Shown piece after piece: positions 1 to 6,695 of a stretch of 8,567 bases of DNA. Position numbers and translations under genes: made by a program. Under the pieces are notes generated by a model, which had not been told where the DNA came from, did not search any database, and saw only the letters and a list, made by a program, of their open reading frames with translations. Where the stretch lies: assembly GCA_028719265.1 (NCBI GenBank), contig JAQUKF010000049.1, forward strand, positions 1 to 8,567. Reading direction: 5' to 3'. The DNA is from Candidatus Omnitrophota bacterium (lineage in GTDB: Bacteria; Omnitrophota; Gorgyraeia; Gygaellales; Profunditerraquicolaceae). Positions within the stretch are counted from its first letter, which is position 1. The number at the start of each line of letters is the position of its first letter.

Positions 1-2
1 AA

Positions 3-932
3 AAGCCGATTGGCATAATCAACGCCTATATCGATAACGCCTGTTTTTCCGGCGGATATATTTTCAGCGGACCGCAGGATATAGGGAAAAAGACGGTAGC
101 CAGGATCATCGCCCAGAAATTGAATTGTGCCTCTGAAGGGGAAAGGCCCTGCGGGTCTTGCGGTTCCTGCATAAAAACGGAGAAGCTGCAGCACCCGGAC
201 CTGCATATGATCGAAAGCGACGCAGCGCAGATCAAGATCGAGGATATCCGTTCGCTGCAGAGGGAGATAAATTTCAGGCCATACGAAGGGTCGAAGAAGG
301 TCTTTATTATCGACGAGGCGCACAGGCTCAATCCCGAAGCGGCAAACTCCCTGCTTAAGACCCTGGAGGAGCCGTCGGCAGACAGCCTGATCATCCTGGT
401 CACGCATAAGCCGCAGAACATCTTTAAGACCATACTTTCGCGCTGCAAGGTCATAAGGTTTTCCCCGCTGTCCTTATCTTTGCTGGAGGATGTCCTGGTC
501 AGGAATTACGCTGTAGATAATTTCTCGGCGCATTTCCTTTCCATTTTCTCGGAGGGCAGGCTGGGCCTTGCTTTAAGGCTGAAGGACTCCAATGTATTTA
601 TCGAGAAGAACAGGATATTCGACCATTTTACGCACCCCGACAGGCCGCTCGACCGCAACCTGACAGGGCAAAACAAGGAACAGCTGCGCAGCTGCCTGAA
701 TATCCTGGCCTCCTGGTTCAGGGATATATACCTGCTTAAGGCGGGTATGCCAGAGAATAGGCTTATGCACCTTGACCGCAAGGATGATTTGTTCAGGATA
801 AAAGAAGAGTTTTCCTTTAAACAGCTGGACGGTATCTTATCGTCGATTTCGGAGAGCGTATTTTATCTGGAGCATAACGTTAATACCAAATTACTTCTGC
901 ATAACTTGGGAGCGCAGCTATGGAAGGTTTGA
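3..932 (+). CDS. holB: DNA polymerase III subunit delta' (HolB-like clamp-loader ATPase-fold protein), 5'-truncated
   Basis: The reading frame is open from the left edge, with the first full codon at 3, so the true start lies outside the window; probably only 10-20 residues are missing. Delta' is the clamp-loader subunit that helps load the sliding clamp onto primed DNA. Counting from codon 3, there is a P-loop-like GPQDIGKKT at 23-31, a four-cysteine zinc motif (C42, C50, C53, C56), a Walker B-like IIDEAH with D104-E105, the family block NSLLKTLEEP, and the SRC motif at 146-148. The THKPQN segment before SRC and the short C-terminal region favour delta' over DnaX (tau/gamma), which is usually longer. 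The next gene is ricT-like, as in Bacillus, which supports HolB. The stop codon lies inside the next gene, a 13-base overlap. TTG at 120 is an internal codon, not a start. Confidence 0.88.
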   Translation, partial: KPIGIINAYIDNACFSGGYIFSGPQDIGKKTVARIIAQKLNCASEGERPCGSCGSCIKTEKLQHPDLHMIESDAAQIKIEDIRSLQREINFRPYEGSKKVFIIDEAHRLNPEAANSLLKTLEEPSADSLIILVTHKPQNIFKTILSRCKVIRFSPLSLSLLEDVLVRNYAVDNFSAHFLSIFSEGRLGLALRLKDSNVFIEKNRIFDHFTHPDRPLDRNLTGQNKEQLRSCLNILASWFRDIYLLKAGMPENRLMHLDRKDDLFRIKEEFSFKQLDGILSSISESVFYLEHNVNTKLLLHNLGAQLWKV

Positions 933-1726
933 TATTGGTGCAGCTCAGGAACAGCGGCCAGGTCCAGTTATACCAGGCCGGCAGCCTGACTTTAAAAGTG
1001 GGGGATTGCGTTATTGTCGAGCACGACAGGGGCCTGGATTACGGGTGCGTGATCATGCCCGGTCAGGCTCATCATTCTGTTGAAAATAACCCCAAGGATC
1101 CACCAAAGAAAGTGATCCGCCTGGCCAGGGAAAGCGATCTAAAACAGGTGGAGGATAATTGTGTAAAGGCCAGGGAGGCTTTTTGCGCCTGCGAGAAGAA
1201 GATTGGCGAACACAAGCTGGATATGAAGCTGGTGAAAGCGGAGTATTCCTTCGACCGTTCAAAGATATTGTTTTATTTCACATCGGACGGCCGGGTGGAT
1301 TTCCGCAACCTGGTCAAGGACCTGGCCAAGATATTCAAGGCGCGCATCGAATTGAGGCAGATCGGGGTGAGGGATGAGGCCAGGCTTTTCGGAGGTTACG
1401 GCTCCTGCGGCCGCGAACTCTGCTGCAAGAAATTCCTCAGGGATTTTGAGCCGGTAACCATCAAGATGGCCAAGGAGGAGGGGTTATCCCTGAATCCCCC
1501 GAAAATATCGGGATTATGCGGCAGGCTTATGTGCTGCCTTTCTTATGAATATGAAACGTATAAATTGCTTTCGAAGGGACTGCCGCGGGAAGGCGAGCAT
1601 TTAAGCACGGCCCAGGGCAAAGGCAAGGTTATCGGCGTCAATGTCTTTAAGCGCGCGGTCACCGTCCAGCTTGAAGAGGGCGGGATACTGGAGGTAAGCT
1701 ATAAAGAGAAGGAACATGGCAAATAA
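920..1726 (+). CDS. ricT: PSP1-domain protein, RicT/YaaT family
   Basis: 268 residues. The PSP1 core lies at roughly residues 60-150. It is followed by two cysteine clusters, GSCGRELCC (C163, C168, C169) and GLCGRLMCC (C200, C205, C206). In Bacillus RicT the equivalent cysteines help bind Fe-S clusters in the RicA-RicF-RicT complex, which assists RNase Y in mRNA maturation and also affects sporulation and competence. No RicA or RicF is visible here, so whether the same complex exists in this organism is unknown; the cysteines are seen, the cluster is inferred. The ATG at 920 is preceded by GGGAG at 908-912 with suitable spacing, and it starts inside holB. The stop codon lies inside metG (11-base overlap). 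The holB-ricT pairing is widely conserved, which suggests coupling to the replication gene cluster. Confidence 0.88.
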   Translation: MEGLILVQLRNSGQVQLYQAGSLTLKVGDCVIVEHDRGLDYGCVIMPGQAHHSVENNPKDPPKKVIRLARESDLKQVEDNCVKAREAFCACEKKIGEHKLDMKLVKAEYSFDRSKILFYFTSDGRVDFRNLVKDLAKIFKARIELRQIGVRDEARLFGGYGSCGRELCCKKFLRDFEPVTIKMAKEEGLSLNPPKISGLCGRLMCCLSYEYETYKLLSKGLPREGEHLSTAQGKGKVIGVNVFKRAVTVQLEEGGILEVSYKEKEHGK

Positions 1727-3221
1727 ATTCTACATTACAACTCCGATCTATTACGTGAACGCCTCTCCGCACATAGGGCATTCCTATACCAGCATTGCCG
1801 CCGACGTATTGAGCAGGTTCAAGCGCCGCGTTCTGGGCAAAGAGAACGTGAGGTTCCTTACCGGTACAGACGAACACGGTCAGAAGATACAGAAGGCCGC
1901 GGATAACGCTGGGCTTTCCGCGCAGAGTTTTGTGGATAAGACGAGCCGTCAGTTCGTCAGCCTATGGGAGGCGCTGGATGTCTCGTATGACGATTTCATC
2001 CGTACCACCGAAGAGCGCCACGTGAAGCTCGTGCAGAAGGTCCTTGAGATATTGCATAAGAAAGGGGATATCTGCGAAGGAAAATACGAGGGGTTGTATT
2101 GCACTCCCTGCGAGACCTTTTGGCTTGAGTCGCAGGTAACAGAAGGCTTATGCCCGGATTGCCGAAGGCCGGTTGAACGGATCGTTGAAAATAATTATTT
2201 CTTCAAACTTTCAAAATACCAGGATTGGCTGCTGGATTTCCTTAAAGGACACAAGGGTTTTATCAGGCCGGCCAGCCGTTACGAGGAAACCCTAAGGTTC
2301 CTGGAGCTGAACAAGCTTAACGATCTTTGCATCTCTCGCCCGAAAGAACGGCTCGGCTGGGGGATACCTCTGCCTTTTGCCCCGCAGCATGTAACTTATG
2401 TGTGGTTTGACGCCCTGGTTAATTATATCAGCGCCGTCGGCGAGTTCGACAGCCGGGATAATTACCATTCGGAGTGGTGGCCGGCGCAGCTGCACCTGAT
2501 GGCTAAGGATATCTTGAGACAGCATACGGTTTACTGGCCGATAATGCTGCGCGCTTTGGGTATCCCGCTTCCGGAGGAGGTGTTTGCTCATGGATGGTGG
2601 ATGATCAATGAAGATAAAATGTCGAAGTCACGCGGGAATGTCGTCAATCCGCTGGAGATGGTGGAGAAGTATGGACTGGATGCCTATAGGTATTTTCTGC
2701 TCAGGGATGTTCCTTTCGGGCTGGACGGCAATTTTTCCGAGGAGGGGATAATCAAACGCTATAACAGCGACCTGGCGAATGACCTGGGGAACCTGGTGTA
2801 TCGCACCCTGACTATGGTGGAGAAATATTTCGACGGTAACATTCCTGATGTTGACCTTAACGGTTTCAAGGATAATCAGCGGGTCTCTGTTATATTGGAT
2901 AAGATCCAACAGGTTGAACCGAAGGTGCATGCGGCGCTGGACGAGCAGAATTTCAGCCTTGCCCTGGAGGTTATATGGGAGCTGATCGGTATGGCCAACA
3001 AGCATGTAGAAGAAACCAAACCCTGGAACCTGGCCAAGGAGAACAGGCATAAGGAATTGGAAGGGTTTATCCGCCTGCTGGTTGAGGTGATCAGGTCTGT
3101 ATCCTGGCAGCTTGAGATTTTTATACCGCGGACAGCTTTGTCGATCCGCGAGCAGTTCGGGAGCGATAAGATAAAAAAAGGCAATCCTTTATTCCCTCGT
3201 ATAGACACTAAGAAGAAATAA
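1716..3221 (+). CDS. metG: Methionyl-tRNA synthetase
   Basis: 501 residues, a class I aminoacyl-tRNA synthetase that charges tRNA-Met with methionine in the cytoplasm. The class signature HIGH is at residues 19-22 and KMSKS at 301-305, followed by RGNVVNP. The connective-peptide zinc knuckle has a single CxxC...CxxC set (C129, C132, C146, C149). The segment YVWFDALVNYISAVG and the AHGWWM block before KMSKS are family hallmarks. The usual GKDI.RFH-type segment reads AKDILRQH here, a modest deviation. The C-terminal helical anticodon-binding region is present (NDLGNLVYRT onward), but the protein ends soon after it, so the Trbp111-like tRNA-binding extension of longer MetRS forms is absent. The start is supported by AGAAGGA about five bases upstream and by the canonical N-terminus. 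It overlaps ricT by 11 bases, so coupled translation is likely. Confidence 0.97.
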   Translation: MANKFYITTPIYYVNASPHIGHSYTSIAADVLSRFKRRVLGKENVRFLTGTDEHGQKIQKAADNAGLSAQSFVDKTSRQFVSLWEALDVSYDDFIRTTEERHVKLVQKVLEILHKKGDICEGKYEGLYCTPCETFWLESQVTEGLCPDCRRPVERIVENNYFFKLSKYQDWLLDFLKGHKGFIRPASRYEETLRFLELNKLNDLCISRPKERLGWGIPLPFAPQHVTYVWFDALVNYISAVGEFDSRDNYHSEWWPAQLHLMAKDILRQHTVYWPIMLRALGIPLPEEVFAHGWWMINEDKMSKSRGNVVNPLEMVEKYGLDAYRYFLLRDVPFGLDGNFSEEGIIKRYNSDLANDLGNLVYRTLTMVEKYFDGNIPDVDLNGFKDNQRVSVILDKIQQVEPKVHAALDEQNFSLALEVIWELIGMANKHVEETKPWNLAKENRHKELEGFIRLLVEVIRSVSWQLEIFIPRTALSIREQFGSDKIKKGNPLFPRIDTKKK

Positions 3222-3232
3222 GCCCATATCCA

Positions 3233-3994
3233 ATGTTAGTTGATACCCATTGCCATCTGGATTTCCAGCAGTTCGATGCGGACCGCGATGAGGTCATCCG
3301 GCGCGCCGGAGAGGCGGGAGTGCAGTATATCTTGAACATCGGGGCAACCCTGGAGTCTTCCAGGGGCGCTTGTGAATTGGCTTCAAGATACGCCCAGGTT
3401 TATGCCGGGATAGGAGTGCATCCGCACGATTCACGCCTCTTTGACCGGAAGGCGGAGGTTGAATTGCGGGAGCTGGCCTTAAAAGAAAAGGTTGTGGCTG
3501 TCGGTGAAACAGGCCTGGATTATTACCGCAATCTTTCCTCCCGGCAAGAACAAATAAGCGCCTTTAACAGGCAGATATCCCTGGCTAAAGAGCTGGACCT
3601 TCCCCTGGTAATACACAGCCGCCAGGCGGAGGAAGAGGCCTTGCGCATATTGAAGGAGGCTATGCCGGTAAGGGCGGTGATCCATTGTTTCTCCGGGGAT
3701 GAGAATTTTTTGAAAGGGTGCCTTGATCTTGGTTTTTTTGTTTCGTTTACCTGTAATATTACATATAAAAAGGCACAGGGCTTGCGGGACATGGTTAAGC
3801 TTACTCCCTTGGACAGGTTGATGCTTGAGACAGACGCGCCTTATTTGTCCCCGGAGGGTTTCCGTGGAAAGCGCAATGAGCCGTTCCAGGTAAAGCTGCT
3901 GGCAGAAGCGGTAAGTTTGATCAAGGGCGTGGGTTTTGAAGAGATTGCAAACAGCACCACTGGTAACGCGATAAGCTTTTTTAAGTTAAGGTAA
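3233..3994 (+). CDS. tatD: TatD-family metal-dependent deoxyribonuclease/hydrolase
   Basis: 253 residues, the usual size for this TIM-barrel hydrolase family. The metal-binding set is complete: H6 and H8 in DTHCHLD, E92 in VGETGLDYY, H128 in VIHSR, H151 in IHCFSG and D201 in ETDAPYL. Family members act as 3'-5' exonucleases on DNA and have been linked to DNA repair and DNA fragmentation; some resemble D-aminoacyl-tRNA deacylases, so the physiological substrate is uncertain. It starts 11 bases after metG, matching the metS-yabD neighbourhood of Bacillus. No good Shine-Dalgarno sequence precedes the ATG (an AGAAG sits too far upstream), so translation may depend on ribosomes finishing metG. The start is chosen because TatD proteins typically begin just before the DTHCHLD motif. 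Confidence 0.95.
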   Translation: MLVDTHCHLDFQQFDADRDEVIRRAGEAGVQYILNIGATLESSRGACELASRYAQVYAGIGVHPHDSRLFDRKAEVELRELALKEKVVAVGETGLDYYRNLSSRQEQISAFNRQISLAKELDLPLVIHSRQAEEEALRILKEAMPVRAVIHCFSGDENFLKGCLDLGFFVSFTCNITYKKAQGLRDMVKLTPLDRLMLETDAPYLSPEGFRGKRNEPFQVKLLAEAVSLIKGVGFEEIANSTTGNAISFFKLR

Positions 3995-4019
3995 CCGGAT
4001 CACTGCTCACATAGCAAAC

Positions 4020-4026
4020 AGGGAGA
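4020..4026 (+). promoter_or_regulatory. Ribosome binding site of mtnA
   Basis: AGGGAGA lies nine bases before the mtnA ATG at 4036. It sits in the 41-base gap after tatD, the longest gap in the operon. The strong site fits an independently initiated gene. I see no convincing -10/-35 promoter pair or terminator in the gap, so read-through from tatD remains likely. Confidence 0.6.
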
Positions 4027-4035
4027 GATTGCCGG

Positions 4036-5085
4036 ATGAATATCCGCACGATCGACTGGAAAAATGACAAGGTTAGGATAATCGACCAGAGGAGCTTGCC
4101 GCAAAAACTGGTTTATCTTGATATTGATAAGCCCTCTGACCTGCGCAGGGCGATAAGGTCCATGCAGGTGCGCGGCGCCCCGGCCCTTGGCGCGGCGGCA
4201 GCTTTAGGCGTGTATTTAGGGGTAAAGGGGTATATGGGTGTTGGCTGGCAGGGGTTCAGCCGCAGGCTAAAGTCGGCGGCAAAATATATCGCCAGCTCCC
4301 GTCCGACAGCCAGAAATCTTTTTTGGGGAGTTGAGAGGGTTGTTTTGGCCGCAGAGAAGAATAAAAATAAGCCCATTGCCGTAATCAAAAAGATCATTCT
4401 CGACGAAGCAAAAAAGATAATGCGGGAGGATGCCTTATCCTGCCGTAAGATCGGTTCTTACGGTTCAAGTCTTATAAAAGAGGGGAGCAGGGTGCTGACG
4501 GTATGTAACGCGGGGATCCTGGCGACGATCGATTACGGCACAGCCCTGGGGGTTATTTATTCTGCCTGCAGCCATGGCAAGAAGGTGAAGGTTTTTTCCT
4601 GCGAGACAAGGCCGTTACTGCAGGGCAGCAGGCTTTCCTGCTGGGAGCTTTCCAGGCGGGGAGTGGACGTTGCGATGATAGCGGATAATACCGCTTCTTC
4701 ATTGATGGCCGGCGGCAAGGTGGATATGGTGATTGCCGGAGCAGACCGGATCGCAGCAAACGGGGATACGGCCAATAAGATCGGCACGTTGAACTTGGCT
4801 ATCCTCTCTAGGTATCACAAAATACCTTTTTATATAGCCGCTCCGGAAAGCACCTTTGACTTGAGCATAAAGAGCGGAGAGCAGATAAAGATCGAGATGC
4901 GCGATCCGCGGGAGGTCACCGGGATCCTTTTCAAAAAGACAACCGCTCCTGAAGGCGCCCGCGCGATCAATCCGGCTTTTGACGTCACGCCGCACAGGTT
5001 GATCAGCGCGATCATTACCGACAAAGGCATCATCCGCGGGCCTTATCTACGGAATATCAAAAAAATACTGTCAGGGAGAAGATGA
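4036..5085 (+). CDS. mtnA: Methylthioribose-1-phosphate isomerase (MtnA, eIF-2B-related fold)
   Basis: 349 residues, the normal length for MtnA, which converts 5-methylthioribose-1-phosphate to 5-methylthioribulose-1-phosphate in methionine salvage. Family motifs occur in order: MQVRGAPA near residues 43-50, the catalytic cysteine C157 in VCNAG, the catalytic aspartate D237 in AGADRIA, N247-K248 in DTANKIGT, the block FYIAAPESTFD and the C-terminal FDVTP. Cysteine and aspartate at these spots match the catalytic pair known from Bacillus MtnA (about Cys160 and Asp240). Related isomerases act on ribose-1,5-bisphosphate, but the motif set fits MtnA best. No other salvage gene is nearby; metG is two genes upstream. 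The stop codon directly abuts the thiL start, with no gap. Confidence 0.93.
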   Translation: MNIRTIDWKNDKVRIIDQRSLPQKLVYLDIDKPSDLRRAIRSMQVRGAPALGAAAALGVYLGVKGYMGVGWQGFSRRLKSAAKYIASSRPTARNLFWGVERVVLAAEKNKNKPIAVIKKIILDEAKKIMREDALSCRKIGSYGSSLIKEGSRVLTVCNAGILATIDYGTALGVIYSACSHGKKVKVFSCETRPLLQGSRLSCWELSRRGVDVAMIADNTASSLMAGGKVDMVIAGADRIAANGDTANKIGTLNLAILSRYHKIPFYIAAPESTFDLSIKSGEQIKIEMRDPREVTGILFKKTTAPEGARAINPAFDVTPHRLISAIITDKGIIRGPYLRNIKKILSGRR

Positions 5086-6228
5086 ATGTATCTTAAGGAT
5101 ATCGGCGAATTCGGTTTGATCGAAAGGTTCCGCGGGAAGATCAGGACCGACCGTTCGGTTTTTATGGGCAGCGGGGATGATTGCGCCGTATTGAAACTGG
5201 ACGGTTTTCGTTATCAGCTGTTTACCTGCGACATGATCGTCGAGGATATTGATTTTACGGAGAAAGACAGCATGCGGGATGTAGGCAGGAAGGCCTTGGG
5301 GATATCCATAAGCGATATCGCCTCCTGCGGCGGGATACCCAGGCATGCCGTAATATCGCAGGGGCTGCCGAAGAATATGCGGCTTAGCCAAGCGGAGCTT
5401 CTGGCTAAAGGGGTGTTTGACCTGGCCAAAAAATTCAAGATCAATATCGTCGGAGGGGATATCAGCGCCTCCGGTAAAATAATTATTGATGTGAGTATGC
5501 TGGGTGAGGTGGAAAAAGGGAAGCTCTGCCTGCGCCGGGGAGCCAGGCCCGGGGATATTATCATGGTTACGGGAAGCTTCGGAGGATCGATCAAAGGCAA
5601 GCATTTGAAATTTATCCCCCGCCTGAAAGAAGCGCGTTTCCTGGCGGATAATTTCAAGGTAAATTCCATGATCGATGTTTCAGACGGATTGATCCAGGAC
5701 CTGGGGCATATATTGGAGCAGAGTTCAGTTGGCGCAGTCCTTTATGAAGGGCTTATTCCGTTAAGCAGGGAGGCCAAAAATACGCAAGAGGCGCTTTGTT
5801 CCGGAGAGGAGTTTGAGCTGCTTTTTACTGTTTCAAGGGAGCAGGCCAACAGGATCATTAAATCTTCAAGGTACAGCTTTAAAGTGATCGGGGAGATAAT
5901 GCCTGAAAAGTTTGGTTTAAGATTGATCGATCACAAAAGCAGGTATTCCAAGATTAAGTTTTCTTCTTCGGCGCGTACCGGCCGATCAGGCAAAGCCGGG
6001 GATTATGCAGAGGTACGTACTGGTCGATCAGGCAAAGCCGGGTACTGTGCAGGGGTGCGTGCTGGTCGGTCAGATAAAACCGGGTACAGCGCAGAGGCGC
6101 GTACTGGTCGGTCAGGCAAAGCCGGGTACTGTGCAGGGGTGCGTGCTGGTCGGTCAGATAAAACCGGGTACAGCGCAGAGGCGCGTACCGGCCGATCCTT
6201 TAAGGCCGGGTACAGGCATTTCCAATGA
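5086..6228 (+). CDS. thiL: Thiamine-monophosphate kinase with an expanded repetitive C-terminal tail
   Basis: 380 residues, against about 300-330 for typical ThiL. The enzyme phosphorylates thiamine monophosphate to thiamine diphosphate with ATP. Seen: GSGDDCAV at 28-35 (metal/nucleotide aspartates D31, D32), CDMIVEDIDF at 48-57 (D49; usually STD, here TCD), SDIASCGG, GGD at 123-125, IDVSDGL at 196-202 and GEEFELLFT at 240-248 (commonly GEDYELLFT; a conservative change). The kinase body ends near residue 295. Residues 297-380 are six 14-residue repeats, and the last ends KAGYRHFQ, resembling the standard ThiL terminus (E. coli ends with a KGYDHF-like motif). Without the first five units the protein would be 310 residues. 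AGGGAG at 5073-5078 lies seven bases before the ATG. The stop overlaps the tsaE start as ATGA. No TPP riboswitch is visible. Confidence 0.93.
   Translation: MYLKDIGEFGLIERFRGKIRTDRSVFMGSGDDCAVLKLDGFRYQLFTCDMIVEDIDFTEKDSMRDVGRKALGISISDIASCGGIPRHAVISQGLPKNMRLSQAELLAKGVFDLAKKFKINIVGGDISASGKIIIDVSMLGEVEKGKLCLRRGARPGDIIMVTGSFGGSIKGKHLKFIPRLKEARFLADNFKVNSMIDVSDGLIQDLGHILEQSSVGAVLYEGLIPLSREAKNTQEALCSGEEFELLFTVSREQANRIIKSSRYSFKVIGEIMPEKFGLRLIDHKSRYSKIKFSSSARTGRSGKAGDYAEVRTGRSGKAGYCAGVRAGRSDKTGYSAEARTGRSGKAGYCAGVRAGRSDKTGYSAEARTGRSFKAGYRHFQ
5974..6225 (+). repeat. In-frame tandem array of six 42-bp units in the 3' end of thiL
   Basis: Unit boundaries are 5974-6015, 6016-6057, 6058-6099, 6100-6141, 6142-6183 and 6184-6225. 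Each unit encodes 14 residues of the form R-(T/A)-G-R-S-x-K-(A/T)-G-(Y/D)... Units 3 and 5 are identical. Units 2 and 4 differ by one synonymous base (CGA versus CGG). The array therefore contains an 84-base dimer duplicated at 6016-6099 and 6100-6183. Units 1 and 6 share the opening CGTACCGGCCGATC and are the diverged ends. The tail is basic and rich in Gly, Ala and Ser, hence probably disordered. Most units carry an inverted repeat (GTACcGGc...GCCgGGTAC type). The 42-base period keeps the frame open whatever the copy number. There are no unrelated spacers, so it is not CRISPR. Confidence 0.95.
6185..6213 (+). other. Hairpin in the last repeat unit, just upstream of the tsaE start
   Basis: The left arm GTACCGGCC (6185-6193) pairs with GGCCGGGTAC (6204-6213), giving nine base pairs with one bulged G (6208) and a ten-base loop. 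It is the strongest of the array's inverted repeats. It ends 11 bases before the tsaE ATG, next to that gene's weak ribosome binding region. No T-tract follows, so it is not a terminator. A role in tsaE translation is inference. Confidence 0.55.
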
Positions 6229-6695
6229 AAAAACTATCTAAATCGGTAAGTCAGACCTTAAAGATCGGCAGCCTGCTTGCCAAAAGGCTTTCCGGCGGAG
6301 AAATTATCCTTTTATCCGGATCTTTGGGTGCGGGTAAGACCGTATTGGCAAAGGGGATCGCGGGGGGGTTAGGTATTGACAGGCGCCAGGTAGTCAGCCC
6401 TACCTTTGTTTTCCTTCGACTGTATCAAGGCAGGCGTTATTGCCTGAACCACTTTGATTTTTACAGGGTAAAAGAGCCGGCAGAGGTAATGGCCATTGGT
6501 TACGAGGAGTATTTTTACTCCGATTCGGTTACGGTGATCGAATGGCCGCAGCGTTTAAAATTCCTCTTGCCAAGGGAATTCCTGAAGATTAAGCTAACTG
6601 TAAAAGGCGCCGCAAGCAGGCTGCTTGAATTTAGCGCCAGGGGGAATAGGTATAAACAATTGTTAAAGGACATCTATGAAGATATTGGCCATTGA
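6225..6695 (+). CDS. tsaE: tRNA threonylcarbamoyladenosine biosynthesis ATPase TsaE
   Basis: 156 residues, normal for TsaE, the small P-loop ATPase that works with TsaB and TsaD to place t6A at position 37 of ANN-decoding tRNAs. Walker A is GSLGAGKT at residues 32-39, SPTF is at 58-61, HFDFYR at 76-81, and the family-typical EWPQRL begins at E106. The ATG overlaps the thiL stop (ATGA). Only a weak AGG at 6214-6216 precedes it, so translation probably depends on ribosomes terminating on thiL, through the repeat array. A run of seven G (6362-6368) falls in codons for Ala-Gly-Gly. The gene overlaps tsaB by 20 bases, which fits products of one pathway made together. Confidence 0.95.
   Translation: MKKLSKSVSQTLKIGSLLAKRLSGGEIILLSGSLGAGKTVLAKGIAGGLGIDRRQVVSPTFVFLRLYQGRRYCLNHFDFYRVKEPAEVMAIGYEEYFYSDSVTVIEWPQRLKFLLPREFLKIKLTVKGAASRLLEFSARGNRYKQLLKDIYEDIGH

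Noticed and set aside
26..454. Minus-strand frame of 142 codons opposite holB
   Set aside because: Antisense to the recognisable P-loop, zinc-cysteine and DEAH motifs of delta'; its product is low in recognisable features.
2628..3050. Minus-strand frame of 140 codons opposite metG
   Set aside because: Antisense to the KMSKS region and anticodon-binding domain of methionyl-tRNA synthetase, with no motif of its own.
3995..4035. Promoter, terminator or small RNA between tatD and mtnA
   Set aside because: Only 41 bases, with a four-pair TGCT/AGCA stem and no T-run or clear -10/-35 pair; only the mtnA ribosome binding site is supported.
5040..5086. TPP riboswitch ahead of thiL
   Set aside because: mtnA coding sequence runs directly into thiL with no leader space, and no thi-box-like sequence is seen.
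5071..5604. Long minus-strand frame (177 codons) opposite thiL
   Set aside because: It lies wholly antisense to well-conserved kinase codons and shows no recognisable domain; it is a shadow of biased codon use.
5974..6225. CRISPR array
   Set aside because: The units are directly adjacent, without unrelated spacers, and are translated in frame as part of thiL; no cas gene is present.
6005..6241. A 78-codon plus-strand frame overlapping the thiL repeats in another phase, encoding its own repeated VLVGQ.KPGT pattern
   Set aside because: A 42-base unit free of stops in one alternative phase keeps that phase open across every copy, so the length is a by-product of the repetition. There is no ribosome binding site, and it runs into tsaE.
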